The notes: a model not told the origin generated them from the sequence alone. A DNA stretch of 64,000 bases from Microscilla marina ATCC 23134 (GCF_000169175.1 NZ_AAWS01000044.1:1-64000); one strand, 5' to 3'. Counted from the first letter of the stretch, positions 27,698-37,563 are shown. A program made the numbers and translations.

Positions 27698-29960
27698 AGT
27701 GTGAAGGTAACTTTGAGCCATGCGGTGTTTCCAGCCGAGCACCTATCAACAACATATCATCTATTTGGTGTAGGTCTCCTTGCCATTGATCAACGGCTTG
27801 TGCCAATTGCTGCTTTTGCTCATCTATGGGTAAAGCATGTAGTTCCATTAGGAGGTTACGCAAGCGTTTAGAAGAAAATTTTTTGCCTTGTTCGCCGCCA
27901 AATTGATCTTGTATCCCGTCCGAAAACATATAAATCATGGTAGGAGTGCTAATATCTATAGTATGCAAAGCAAACTGGATGCGTTCGCCTCCCTTGCGGT
28001 GTCCGTTGATACCATAGCGTGTGCCCTTGATCACGGTCATTTCATTGTCTTGAATGTACAACAAAGGATTCATTGCCCCCGCATAACACAGTAGTCGGGC
28101 TTGAGGGTCAATCACACACAGCACGATGTCCATGCCGTCGCGTACTGACGTTTGATTGGTTTTGAGTATTTTGGGCAACAATTGATCTAGAGCATTGAGT
28201 ACCCTTTCGGGCGAATAAACTCCCCTACGCATAATAATATCGTTGAGTGCTTGGGTACATAGCATGGTCATAAATGCACCTGGTATGCCGTGCCCCGTGC
28301 AGTCAGCTGCCACCAAAAACTGCTGTTGGCGTACCTCTTCAAACCAATAAAAATCGCCTGAGACTACATCGCGAGGTCTGAAAAAAACAAAATGTTTGGG
28401 CAAAGCTTTGCGCATGCGTTCTTCGAAGGGCAATACCGCTTTTTGGATCCGCAACCCTGATTGTATGCTGGCTTGTATACTTTTGTAAGCTTTGTTTAAT
28501 AAATCGTGGGTGCGCGAGATCAGGTCGTGGTTTTCTACCAACTGATTGTTTTTTTCTTCTATTTGTGCCTGTTTTTCTTGCAAAGCCTTATTCTTATTGC
28601 TGATTTCCAGCGTTCTTTCTTTTACCTTATATTCCAGCGTTTTATTTTGATCTTTGAGCAAACGAGCGTTTTTTTCTTGGGCAATTCGTTTGTCTTGTTC
28701 ATTTTTGCGTTCGCGGTAGCCCAAGCCCACCGAAAACAACGCCAACTCAAGAAACAATCCTGCTTGAGAGAAATAATTTTCATTGAAATTTACTTGAATT
28801 ACTTTGAAAAAGCTTACGAGACTTAACCCCCACCCCAACATCAGAAAAAATGAGCCAATGATAAAATAACGGGCTAAAGTATTTTTACTTTTAAATAGTA
28901 AGTAAAGGGAGATCGCCATTAAAAGTAGGTCTGTAAATATCATCAATAATAATACTAACTCCATCTTATAAATATTTGCTGTAAAGTATAGGTAAGTAAT
29001 GGCAGATACTACCACAACCACTTTGCCTATGAGCCAAGCCTGAATAACTTTTGTCCAGCGAGGCATCAATGCCTGAGCATTAACAAAACGTTGCATAAAC
29101 AAAAAGTAACTTATGAAGGTAATAGGTAAACTAACAGCACTTATATATATCTGAAGGTACGATTGTTTCGCAAAAAAATCGTAATAAGCCAGGTAGTAAA
29201 CCGAGTAAGTCAAGATATAGGCAGTGTAATAGAGGTAAGTGCGGTCTTTGACTATAGCAAACAAAATCAGGTTATAAATGATCATAATCCACAAAGCCCC
29301 CTGAAAAAAGCTTTGGATCAATTGCAACCATGACTTTTTGTGGAGATGTGTGGCAGGTGTTTCTAGCTTGAGGGCAAATCTTGGTGGGTACAATTTGCCT
29401 TTTAGTTTCAAATATAGGGTGTGTGTAGAGTTTTGGGGGAGTAAAACATTAAACTTATAGTTAGAGCCTACAATATGGCTACCAATATCTCGCTTTGACT
29501 TAGGCACCAAACGTCCGTTCGACTTTTGTTGGTAGCGTTTGCCCTTATCTTGTGTATACAATGTGATGTATGCCCCCGAGCCAGCATACAGCACCCAATG
29601 GCTACGTGTGGTGTGGTTTCTGAAGGCGATTTTTGCCCAGTAAGTCTTGTTTTTTTGTAGCTTAGGGCTATTTTTTTTGAATGTCTGGTAAGGTATAAAG
29701 TGGGCTTGGAATGCTTTGGAACTTATTTGGTCAAAAGTAAAGGTGTTGGTGGCATCGGTCAGTACTTGTGCACTTGCATTTAGTCCTTCAATCTGTGTAG
29801 TATTATCATTGCTAATGTATACTATTGGTTGCTGGGTAGCAGGTTGTGCTTGTACCCAATCACAAAGGTGGGTGCAAGTATACAGGGCGCAAAATAGCCA
29901 CCACCTGTTAGGTAGTTTTGCTAAATACACTGACAGAGGGGGATGGTCACGATTAGACAA
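27696..29960 (-). CDS. 7TM-DISM sensor with SpoIIE-type PP2C phosphatase output
   Basis: A 754-residue signalling protein. Residues about 45-200 form a beta-rich extracytoplasmic sensor (7TMR-DISM extracellular 2 type; KNKTYWAKIAFRNHT), then seven membrane helices to about 415 (IMIIYNLILFAI, YTAYILTYSVYYLAYYDFF and others), a coiled coil to about 490, and a SpoIIE/PP2C phosphatase domain with RPRDVVSGDFYWF, ADCTGHGIPGAFMTML, LCYAGAMNPLL and MYMFSDGIQDQFGG, the last carrying a metal-binding Asp. It would dephosphorylate a phosphoserine partner such as an anti-anti-sigma factor in response to an outside signal. Complete; N-terminal signal anchor near residues 18-38. Confidence 0.9.
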   Translation of the reverse strand: MSNRDHPPLSVYLAKLPNRWWLFCALYTCTHLCDWVQAQPATQQPIVYISNDNTTQIEGLNASAQVLTDATNTFTFDQISSKAFQAHFIPYQTFKKNSPKLQKNKTYWAKIAFRNHTTRSHWVLYAGSGAYITLYTQDKGKRYQQKSNGRLVPKSKRDIGSHIVGSNYKFNVLLPQNSTHTLYLKLKGKLYPPRFALKLETPATHLHKKSWLQLIQSFFQGALWIMIIYNLILFAIVKDRTYLYYTAYILTYSVYYLAYYDFFAKQSYLQIYISAVSLPITFISYFLFMQRFVNAQALMPRWTKVIQAWLIGKVVVVVSAITYLYFTANIYKMELVLLLMIFTDLLLMAISLYLLFKSKNTLARYFIIGSFFLMLGWGLSLVSFFKVIQVNFNENYFSQAGLFLELALFSVGLGYRERKNEQDKRIAQEKNARLLKDQNKTLEYKVKERTLEISNKNKALQEKQAQIEEKNNQLVENHDLISRTHDLLNKAYKSIQASIQSGLRIQKAVLPFEERMRKALPKHFVFFRPRDVVSGDFYWFEEVRQQQFLVAADCTGHGIPGAFMTMLCTQALNDIIMRRGVYSPERVLNALDQLLPKILKTNQTSVRDGMDIVLCVIDPQARLLCYAGAMNPLLYIQDNEMTVIKGTRYGINGHRKGGERIQFALHTIDISTPTMIYMFSDGIQDQFGGEQGKKFSSKRLRNLLMELHALPIDEQKQQLAQAVDQWQGDLHQIDDMLLIGARLETPHGSKLPSH

Positions 29961-30784
29961 GTTTACACGGCTTATGTTGGATAAATGTTTTTAGGCAGCT
30001 GGTTAGGATTTGTTATGCCTAAATATAGCAAATGTAAAGATTGAAAACAAGGCAGATGAAAGCCTACAGTATTACCTCACTTCTGTTAGAAGGCTAAAGC
30101 CCAAAATGTTATACCAGTGCTTTCAAAAAAGATGTAAAATTTTAACATACAGGTGCAACACTTTTCCTATAAAAAAACACAGGAAAGGTTTTTTACCCCC
30201 CTTTTTGAAGTAAACTTTGTCTTGCCATACTGCAATATTAGTTCTGTTAACTACCTTTTTATCTGCACCTAAAGAGGCAAACCCCTTGCCCTAAACCCTT
30301 TATTTGTTAAATTGAGCAGTATCTCGAAAAAGACGATTGTTTTATACGCATTGTATTACACATAATCATACACAGCAAATAGTTTGATACTTTTCAGTTG
30401 ATTGAGTTTAGCATAACAAAGGGCTATTAGACTTGTATACGCAGGCTTTCAGCCATTAACTTTTATCTACCGATTTTATAAACCGCTAAAAATCAACGCC
30501 CTATAAAATCGCTAAGTTGCTTGTAGAGCAGCGTCAAACTTGAAGCACCGATATGCATCGGTATCTAAGGACTTGTCGCTAAAAGCATCTATATGCATCG
30601 GCATCTAAGGACTTGAGGCTGTAGAAACTATCGACTATTATACTATCTTCTATTATCAATCACTACGTGTCTGTAGGGCACAAAAAGGGGTAAAGATGAG
30701 CCAATCGCGTGGCGTTGCAACAAAACTTGCGACTTGTGGCGAAAAGCTGAGCGTTAAAATGCCCACTTATAATAAACTTATACT
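29961..30784. other. Long intergenic region with two dispersed-repeat copies
   Basis: About 820 bases without a credible gene. From about 30466 to 30620 lies a composite of the repeats found elsewhere: CCGATTTTATA and TATAAAATCG arms (also at 40588 and 47821), then two successive copies of the ATATGCATCGG-TATCTAAGGACTTG unit. The promoter of pyruvate carboxylase must lie near its right end. Confidence 0.6.
30466..30620 (+). repeat. Composite dispersed intergenic repeat
   Basis: Begins ATCTACCGATTTTATAAACC, continues through CTATAAAATCGCTAAGTTGC and TTGTAGAGCAGC, and ends in two tandem GCATCGG-TATCTAAGGACTTG units (30544-30575 and 30585-30616). Related composites lie at about 40588-40700 and 47815-47925, and shorter pieces at 18741, 26695, 42061 and 49118. 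Confidence 0.7.
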
Positions 30785-33700
30785 ATGACAACAGAACTAC
30801 GACCAATTAAAAAATTAATGGTTGCCAATCGAGGCGAAATTGCTATCCGTGTATTGCGGGCTGCCTCAGAACTTAAAATTACTACCGTGGCTATTTTCAC
30901 TTACGAAGATCGCTACTCACTCCACCGTTACAAAGCCGACGAATCATACAAAATAGGGGCAAACAATGACCCCCTGAAGCCTTATCTAAACATAGAGGAA
31001 ATAATCAATGTAGCCAAGCGGCATAATGTAGACGCTATCCACCCTGGCTATGGTTTCTTGTCCGAAAACGTAAACTTTGCCCGTCGTTGCCGTGAAGAAG
31101 GGATTATTTTTGTAGGACCAACGCCTGAGGTAATGGAAAACCTGGGCGATAAAGTGTCGGCAAAGTTGATTGCCAAAAAAGCCAATGTGCCCGTGATCAA
31201 CGACAGTCAGCAAAAACTTACCTCAGTAGACATTGCTTTGTCAGAAGCCCAACACATTGGTTATCCGATTATGGTAAAAGCCTCTGCTGGAGGGGGAGGA
31301 CGTGGAATGCGCGTGGTAAAAAACGATGCAGAACTGACCAAAGCCTACAAAGAAGCCCGCAGTGAAGCCCTCAAAGCTTTTGGTGATGATACAGTGTTTT
31401 TGGAAAAGTACGTAGAAAACCCCAAACACATCGAGGTGCAGATCATGGCAGACAACCACGGCAACATGGTGCATTTGTTCGAGCGTGATTGCTCGGTGCA
31501 GCGCCGTTTCCAAAAGGTAGTAGAAATAGCGCCTTGTATTACCCTCTCGCAGGCTGCCAAAGACAAGTTGTATCAATACGCCCTCAGTATTTGCCAAAGC
31601 GTAAACTACAACAATGTGGGTACGGTAGAGTTTCTGGTAGATTCCGACGAGAACATTTATTTTATTGAGGTAAATCCTCGTATTCAGGTAGAACACACCA
31701 TTACCGAAGAAGTCACCGGAATAGACATTGTACGTTCGCAAGTTTTGATTGCCGAGGGGCACCCGCTTTCCGACCAAAAACTACGTTTGAGCTCGCAAGC
31801 CGATGTAGAGTGTCATGGGCACGCCATTCAGTGTCGTATTACTACCGAAGACCCCGAAAACAACTTTCAGCCCGACTATGGCACCATCAATACCTACCGC
31901 AGCGGTTCTGGCTTTGGTATTCGCCTCGATGCCGGAAACGCTTATGCCGGGTCTTCTATTTCGCCATTTTTCGATTCTTTGTTGGTAAAAGTCTCTGCCT
32001 GGGGGCGTACCCTCAAAGGTGCCAGCGAACGCCTGACCCGTGCCTTGGAAGAGTTTAGGGTAAGAGGGGTAAAAACCAATGTGGGATTCTTACTCAATGT
32101 AATTACCAACGAGGAGTTTACTTCGGGCAAAGCCACCGTAAAGTTTATCGACAATAACCCTTCCTTGTTTAATGTACCACAACGCCTCAATCGTGCTACC
32201 CGCATCCTCAACTATTTGGCAGATGTAGTAGTAAACGGCAACCCTGATGTGCGTTATGTAGACAAAACCAAGTACTTTGATATTGTAAAAGTGCCTGATT
32301 TTACCAAGTATACCAAACCACCCGAAGGCACTAAAGACAAGTTGACCCAGTTGGGGCGTGATGGGTTTGTACAGTGGCTCAAAGACGAAAAGAAAATTCA
32401 TTATACCGATACTACCTTCCGCGACGCACACCAATCATTGCTTGCCACCCGCATGCGTGGGTTAGACATTGTACGGGTAGCCGAGAGCTACGCCAAGGCT
32501 CATTCCGATGTGTTCTCGATGGAAGTATGGGGAGGAGCTACTTTTGATGTAGCCATGCGTTTTTTGAAAGAAAGCCCCTGGCAACGCCTACGGGAAATTC
32601 GCAAACGTGTGCCCAATATTTTGTTGCAAATGCTTTTGCGGGGTTCTAATGCTGTGGGTTACAAGGCGTACCCTGACAATCTGATTGAGAAGTTTATTGA
32701 AAAATCGGCCGAAAATGGCATTGATATTTTCCGTATTTTTGACTCGCTCAACTGGATAGAAAATATGAAGGTGAGCATTCGTGCCGTGCGCGAATATACC
32801 AACTCATTGGCAGAAGCCTGTATTTGTTACACCGGCGATATAATGGATCCTGACAACCAAAAATATACACTGGACTATTATGTAGAACTTGCCAAACAGT
32901 TGGAAGACGAAGGCGCTCACTTATTGGCGATCAAAGACATGGCGGGTTTGCTAAAACCTTATGCTGCCGAAAAACTGATTACCGAATTGCGTAAAAACAT
33001 CAGTTTGCCCATCCATTTGCACACCCACGATACCTCTTCTATTCAGTCGGCTACTTATCTCAAAGCCATCGAGGCCGGAGTAGATGTGGTAGATGTGGCA
33101 CTTAGTTCTATGTCGGGGCTTACCTCGCAACCCAATTTCAATTCTTTGGTAGCGGCTATGCAAGGGCACGAGCGCGATAACCCCATCAACCTTGCTTCAC
33201 TCAACGAATATGCCCATTATTGGGAACAAATTCGGGAGTACTACTACCCGTTTGAGTCGGGGCTCAAGGCTGGCACCGCCGAAGTATATGGGCACGAAAT
33301 ACCCGGAGGGCAATACTCTAACTTGCGCCCCCAGGCAAACGCGTTGGGCTTAGGCGATAAGTTTGAGCAAATCAAGAAAAATTATGCCATTGCCAACGAT
33401 TTGTTCGGCGATATTGTCAAAGTAACCCCAAGCTCAAAAGTGGTGGGTGACTTTGCTATGTTTATGACTTCTAACGACCTAACCAAAGAAGACATCTTGG
33501 CTAAAGGAAATACCTTGTCTTTTCCTGAGTCAGTGATCAATTTCTTTAAAGGAGATTTGGGGCAACCCAAAGGAGGTTTTCCGGCAGAAATGCTCAAGAT
33601 TGTACTCAAAGGTAACCAACCTATCACTGGACGAGCCAATGAGCACATGAGCCCCATCGATTTTGATCAGGAGTGGGCCGCATTTGACAAAAAATACAAC

Positions 33701-34255
33701 GCCGACAATTACAATAAACCCTATACTTTTGAAGACTTACTGTCTTATTTGTTGTACCCCAAAGTATTTGAAGATTACCACAACTTTTGTCAGCAGTTTG
33801 GCAACTTGGTGTACTTGCCTTCTTATGCTTTCTTTTATGGTTTGCATATCAACGAAGAAATTCTGGTACGTTTAGACGAGGGTAAAACCTTGATGATCAA
33901 ACTATTGTTTGTGAGCCAAGCAGTCGATGATGAGGGCTATCGTGAAGTGTCATTCTCATTGAATGGACAAGTAAGGGTGATCAAGGTAAGGGATATAAAC
34001 CAAGAAGTGAAAAAAGCCAGTAATCGCAAGCGTGACCAAGGCAACGACAAAGAAGTGGGTGCCCCTTTGCAGGGAAAACTTGCCAATGTATTGGTAAAAG
34101 GAGGTGACGAAGTAAAAGAAAACACTCCATTGTTTGTGATTGAAGCCATGAAAATGGAAACGACCATTACCGCTACTCAGCCGGGTAAAGTAAAGCAAAT
34201 TATTTTAGAACAAGGAATGGTACAACAAGACGACCTGGTAGTAATACTGGAGTAA
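30785..34255 (+). CDS. pyc: Pyruvate carboxylase
   Basis: A full-length 1156-residue biotin enzyme that carboxylates pyruvate to oxaloacetate with ATP and bicarbonate. The biotin carboxylase domain spans about 8-465 (KLMVANRGEIAIRVLRAA, KASAGGGGRGMRVV, YFIEVNPRIQVEHT). The carboxyltransferase domain follows from about 540 (TDTTFRDAHQSLLATRMRG, GGATFDVAMRFL, HTHDTSS). The C-terminal biotinyl domain has EAMKMETTITA with biotinylated Lys1123 (codon at 34151). All parts are on one chain, as in the alpha4 type. A single gene with its own terminator. Confidence 0.97.
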   Translation: MTTELRPIKKLMVANRGEIAIRVLRAASELKITTVAIFTYEDRYSLHRYKADESYKIGANNDPLKPYLNIEEIINVAKRHNVDAIHPGYGFLSENVNFARRCREEGIIFVGPTPEVMENLGDKVSAKLIAKKANVPVINDSQQKLTSVDIALSEAQHIGYPIMVKASAGGGGRGMRVVKNDAELTKAYKEARSEALKAFGDDTVFLEKYVENPKHIEVQIMADNHGNMVHLFERDCSVQRRFQKVVEIAPCITLSQAAKDKLYQYALSICQSVNYNNVGTVEFLVDSDENIYFIEVNPRIQVEHTITEEVTGIDIVRSQVLIAEGHPLSDQKLRLSSQADVECHGHAIQCRITTEDPENNFQPDYGTINTYRSGSGFGIRLDAGNAYAGSSISPFFDSLLVKVSAWGRTLKGASERLTRALEEFRVRGVKTNVGFLLNVITNEEFTSGKATVKFIDNNPSLFNVPQRLNRATRILNYLADVVVNGNPDVRYVDKTKYFDIVKVPDFTKYTKPPEGTKDKLTQLGRDGFVQWLKDEKKIHYTDTTFRDAHQSLLATRMRGLDIVRVAESYAKAHSDVFSMEVWGGATFDVAMRFLKESPWQRLREIRKRVPNILLQMLLRGSNAVGYKAYPDNLIEKFIEKSAENGIDIFRIFDSLNWIENMKVSIRAVREYTNSLAEACICYTGDIMDPDNQKYTLDYYVELAKQLEDEGAHLLAIKDMAGLLKPYAAEKLITELRKNISLPIHLHTHDTSSIQSATYLKAIEAGVDVVDVALSSMSGLTSQPNFNSLVAAMQGHERDNPINLASLNEYAHYWEQIREYYYPFESGLKAGTAEVYGHEIPGGQYSNLRPQANALGLGDKFEQIKKNYAIANDLFGDIVKVTPSSKVVGDFAMFMTSNDLTKEDILAKGNTLSFPESVINFFKGDLGQPKGGFPAEMLKIVLKGNQPITGRANEHMSPIDFDQEWAAFDKKYNADNYNKPYTFEDLLSYLLYPKVFEDYHNFCQQFGNLVYLPSYAFFYGLHINEEILVRLDEGKTLMIKLLFVSQAVDDEGYREVSFSLNGQVRVIKVRDINQEVKKASNRKRDQGNDKEVGAPLQGKLANVLVKGGDEVKENTPLFVIEAMKMETTITATQPGKVKQIILEQGMVQQDDLVVILE

Positions 34256-34276
34256 GTGCTTGTGAGACAAAGTTGG

Positions 34277-34307
34277 TAGCCCGGTGTTTGTCATCGGGCT
34301 ATTTTTT
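34277..34307 (+). terminator. Intrinsic terminator of pyruvate carboxylase
   Basis: TAGCCCG (34277-34283) and CGGGCTA (34295-34301) with an 11-base loop, followed by TTTTTT. Confidence 0.85.
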
Positions 34308-34896
34308 CTTTAGGCAGTATTTTGTGAGTGATGGAGGGGTTTTATTAAACACAAAAGGGGTTGGCAAAAGCAATGGAGTTACACAGCAAAATATTTTAGA
34401 CATAAAGGTTAGCCATACGGCTAGAAAGCCTGTCTTGTAAAGATCGAAGACTTCTTTTTATGTGTAGTTTCAAGCGACCCTTCGGAACACTTAAAACAGC
34501 AGGGGGATGCCAGCAAAATATTTTAGGCATTGAAGTTAGCTCTTGTAGTTTTTCACGGAAATTTTAACCTTGCAAAAGTGCATAATAAGGCTAAAGAATG
34601 TGTAAATTATTTCCTTTAGCTTAATTGTTACAAAGTACTCTACCCAGCATTTAACTTTATTGAGCTCAGCGCAGTGAAACTGCGGCTGAGATTTTTCAAA
34701 AGTACCGTCACAGTCTTTTGTCGAGTTTTTTCGAAAATTGAAAAATACTGTTTACAGGCGCTTCAATTGGGCGATTTAGCTTTACTGAACTCGTAAACTC
34801 AGTTGTGGAGCCACAAACTGAGGCGAAGACTGCTTAAAATTGCAAGAACGGGATGTTTTTAAATGATATTTCATATCCTTTAACTTAAAAAAACAA
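34308..34896. other. Leader of the foreign module, with two hairpins
   Basis: About 590 bases without a gene. Two inverted repeats stand out: CTCAGCGCAG (34665-34674) with CTGCGGCTGAG (34680-34690) followed by ATTTTTC, which looks like a terminator, and CTCAGTTGTGG (34798-34808) with CCACAAACTGAG (34811-34822). Both share CTCAG/CTGAG outer ends. They could insulate or regulate the ATPase-nuclease gene that follows. Confidence 0.5.
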
Positions 34897-36594
34897 ATGG
34901 AAAAATTCGAAATAAAACCTTCAGTAGATGAAACTCAAGAATTTATTGAGATTGCTAATGATTTTTCTAACCCTTTGGATATAGTAAGGGAGGCAGTCAG
35001 TAATGCCTTTGATGCTAGAGCAAAGAATGTATACATATCTTTTGAAGTTGTCAAAAGGTATGGAGAAAAGGTGTTAAAGATAGTCATGAAAGATGACGGT
35101 TTAGGCATGGATAAGCAAGGGTTACAATCATTTTTTGATTTAGGAAACTCATTAAGCCGAGGTAAAGAGGAGAATATAGGTGAAAAAGGACATGGTACTA
35201 AAGTTTATTTTAACAGTTCTAAGATAGAAGTTATTACTCAAAAATCGGGCTCGCCTTGTTATAGAGCTATTATGGATGAACCAATCAAAAAACTGTTTGA
35301 TAGAAATATTCCTATTGTTGATGTTTTACAAATTGATGATTTAGAGTATTCTGGGACGGAGATTATTATATACGGTTATAATAATAATAGACGTGATAAG
35401 TTTACCCATGAAAACTTAAAAGATTATATTTTATGGTTTACTAAGTTTGGGTCTTTTGAATTGAAGCATGGCATATCGGTTCATCAAGATTCCAAGTTTT
35501 TTTTAAAAGGTTTTGGTAAAGATAAATATGAGGAATTGAAGTTTGGACATGTTTTTCCAGAGAAAAGCCCTTCTGTACAAAAGCTTTTTGAAAAGTATAT
35601 GGTTTCAGCACCAGACTATTATTGTAAACAAATAATAAAGGAAGGTCATTTAAAAAATCATCCTGAAATATCATATCAGGCAACTTTTTCAATAGAGGGT
35701 AATAAAGTTAAACAATGGGTCAACCCTATGTTGAGAAGGTCTGGCAAACCTAGAAAAATGGGTGATTATACTGTTCAAGAGCGGTATGGGATATGGTTGT
35801 GTAAAGATTTTATACCAATTCAAAGAAAGAATGAGTGGATAACAAAGAAAGGGAGTGAATATGTGAAGTTTCATGCATTTTTTAATTGCCAAGATTTGAG
35901 ACTTACGGCTAATAGAGGATCTGTTGATAATACACCTTCTGAAATACTAGATGATATAAGAGATGAGGCTAGGAGCATTTATAATCAAATCATTGAAAGT
36001 AATGATTGGACTGAGATGGAGTGGCTTGAGTCAGAAGCTACTGCATACAAAACGATTGAAAAAGAGCAGAAAGAATTTAAATGGAGAGAAAAGAAAATAT
36101 TAAATTCAAAAATTTGCGAGTATAAAAGTATAGTATTAGTTGAGCCTAGCAGAGAAAGTGGGGTGTTTGCTTTAGTGTTACAGTTATCTGTATTAGAAAA
36201 AGACATTTTCCCTTTTAAAATGTTGGATTATGATACACATTCAGGGTTAGATGTAATTGCTAAGGGTGATTCAACAACACCAGTAACATCTGCTAAGTTA
36301 TATTATGTTGAGTTTAAGTTTTTTCTTACAAAAGATTTTAATCATTCTTTTCAAAACCTGTATTCGATAGTTTGTTGGGATACGACTATTAAACATGATG
36401 AGATAGTTAAGGATTTAAAAGGAGAGGAGAGAAAGATGCAAATTATTGCTCCTGCATCAGAAGGAGATTATACAAAGTTTTTTCTTGATAACCCTAGAAG
36501 TATACATAAAATAGAAGTATTTGTCCTTAAACATTTTTTGAAAGAAAAATTGGGAATTGATTTTAGACCAAGAACCAGTGAAGATTCTTTATAG
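34897..36594 (+). CDS. GHKL (MORC/Hsp90-like) ATPase fused to a PD-(D/E)XK-like nuclease domain
   Basis: A 565-residue protein. Residues about 25-130 carry all GHKL ATP-binding motifs: N-box IVREAVSNAFDARAK, then KDDGLGMD (66-72) and GEKGHGTKVYF (95-105). A MutL/MORC-like second domain with PRKMGDYTVQERYGIW and RLTANRGSVDN follows to about 390. The C-terminal part has GLDVIAKGD (Asp452) and KLYYVEFKF (Glu472, Lys474), the D-(19)-E-x-K pattern of restriction-endonuclease folds. Base composition is clearly more AT-rich than the flanking genes, suggesting transfer. Followed 18 bases later by an XRE regulator. Function is inferred as nucleic-acid defence; the nuclease call is by motif only. Confidence 0.72.
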   Translation: MEKFEIKPSVDETQEFIEIANDFSNPLDIVREAVSNAFDARAKNVYISFEVVKRYGEKVLKIVMKDDGLGMDKQGLQSFFDLGNSLSRGKEENIGEKGHGTKVYFNSSKIEVITQKSGSPCYRAIMDEPIKKLFDRNIPIVDVLQIDDLEYSGTEIIIYGYNNNRRDKFTHENLKDYILWFTKFGSFELKHGISVHQDSKFFLKGFGKDKYEELKFGHVFPEKSPSVQKLFEKYMVSAPDYYCKQIIKEGHLKNHPEISYQATFSIEGNKVKQWVNPMLRRSGKPRKMGDYTVQERYGIWLCKDFIPIQRKNEWITKKGSEYVKFHAFFNCQDLRLTANRGSVDNTPSEILDDIRDEARSIYNQIIESNDWTEMEWLESEATAYKTIEKEQKEFKWREKKILNSKICEYKSIVLVEPSRESGVFALVLQLSVLEKDIFPFKMLDYDTHSGLDVIAKGDSTTPVTSAKLYYVEFKFFLTKDFNHSFQNLYSIVCWDTTIKHDEIVKDLKGEERKMQIIAPASEGDYTKFFLDNPRSIHKIEVFVLKHFLKEKLGIDFRPRTSEDSL

Positions 36595-36612
36595 GAATAA
36601 ACCAATTAACCT

Positions 36613-37083
36613 ATGAGCATTGAACGCATAAAGAAGAAATTAAAAGAAAACTCAAAAAAAGATATTACTTGGATAGAAAAGGCAAAATATAGGGCTGAAA
36701 ATGAAGCTTGGCTAGATGTGTCTTTTGCTATTGCTACCAAGATTTTACTTGTTTTGAGAAGCAATAAAGAAAATAACATTGCTCCAAAAACACAAAAAGA
36801 GTTGGCAGAAGTAATGGGTGTTACACCACAGTATGTAAACAAAGTTGTTAAAGGAAAAGAAAATTTACAACTAGAAAACATTGTCAAGTTTGAAAAAGCG
36901 TTGGGTATTAAGTTGATAGAAGTACCTCAACAAACTTCTACACTAAATATAGAACAATTTTTTGAATCTATTATAGCACCAAAGACAACCAAAAAAAGTG
37001 AAAGTTTTACATTGGTTGATGATGGATTGGAGGAAACGCAAACATATAACCCAAATAATAATTATAACCTTAGAGTAGCATAA
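36613..37083 (+). CDS. XRE-family helix-turn-helix regulator
   Basis: A 156-residue protein. Residues about 55-100 are a Cro/CI-type helix-turn-helix: [20 protein letters not shown] then [19 protein letters not shown]. The first 50 residues ([19 protein letters not shown]) are a charged helical extension, and the last 45 are flexible. It is AT-rich like its neighbours. Its stop codon overlaps the next start as TAATG, so it is translationally coupled to the SecB-like gene. It may act as repressor or antitoxin of the module. Confidence 0.82.
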   Translation: MSIERIKKKLKENSKKDITWIEKAKYRAENEAWLDVSFAIATKILLVLRSNKENNIAPKTQKELAEVMGVTPQYVNKVVKGKENLQLENIVKFEKALGIKLIEVPQQTSTLNIEQFFESIIAPKTTKKSESFTLVDDGLEETQTYNPNNNYNLRVA

Positions 37084-37510
37084 TGTCAGAAACAAAAGTA
37101 TTGGTTTTGCTTTAAGAGATATTTCAATAGAGTAGTTTGCTATAGTTGAAGCATCTTTTAATGAAGGAGAAAAAGTAGGCTTGAAGGCAGACGTAAAGTT
37201 TGGGTTGGATGATGAAAATAAAATAGTTTCTGCCTTATTTAATGTAAAATTTCTTCAAAAAGACATTCCATTTTTGATTTTAGCCATTGAATGCTTTTTT
37301 AATATTACAGAAAGTACTTGGGAAACTTTTATTGACAACAATATCATAGTTATTCCACAAGGGTTTGCAGCTCATCTGGCAATGCTTACAGTAGGAACAG
37401 CCAGAGGGGTTTTATATGCTAAAACAGAAAAGACAGAATTTAGAAAGTTTTTGTTGCCCACAATCAATGTTGATGAGTTGATAGGGCAAGACATAGTTTT
37501 TGAGCTTTAA
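37083..37510 (+). pseudogene. SecB-like chaperone gene, broken by a frameshift and an amber codon
   Basis: From ATG at 37083 the frame reads MSETK and then ends after a few codons. Adding one A to the AAAA run near 37096 restores MSETKSIGFALRDISIE, then a TAG near 37132 where Gln would fit, then FAIVEASFNEGEKVGLKADV and an open frame to 37510. The C-terminal half shows the SecB-fold pattern: FLILAIECFFNI, IPQGFAAHLAMLTVGTARGV and LLPTINVDELI. A TTG at 37181 could start a shortened 109-residue protein. Position after an XRE gene matches SecB-like chaperones of toxin-antitoxin-chaperone operons. Confidence 0.6.
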
Positions 37511-37563
37511 AGGCACAGCAGCAAAAAACTATCGTCTACCGACTACCTGCTATCGACTCTTTT

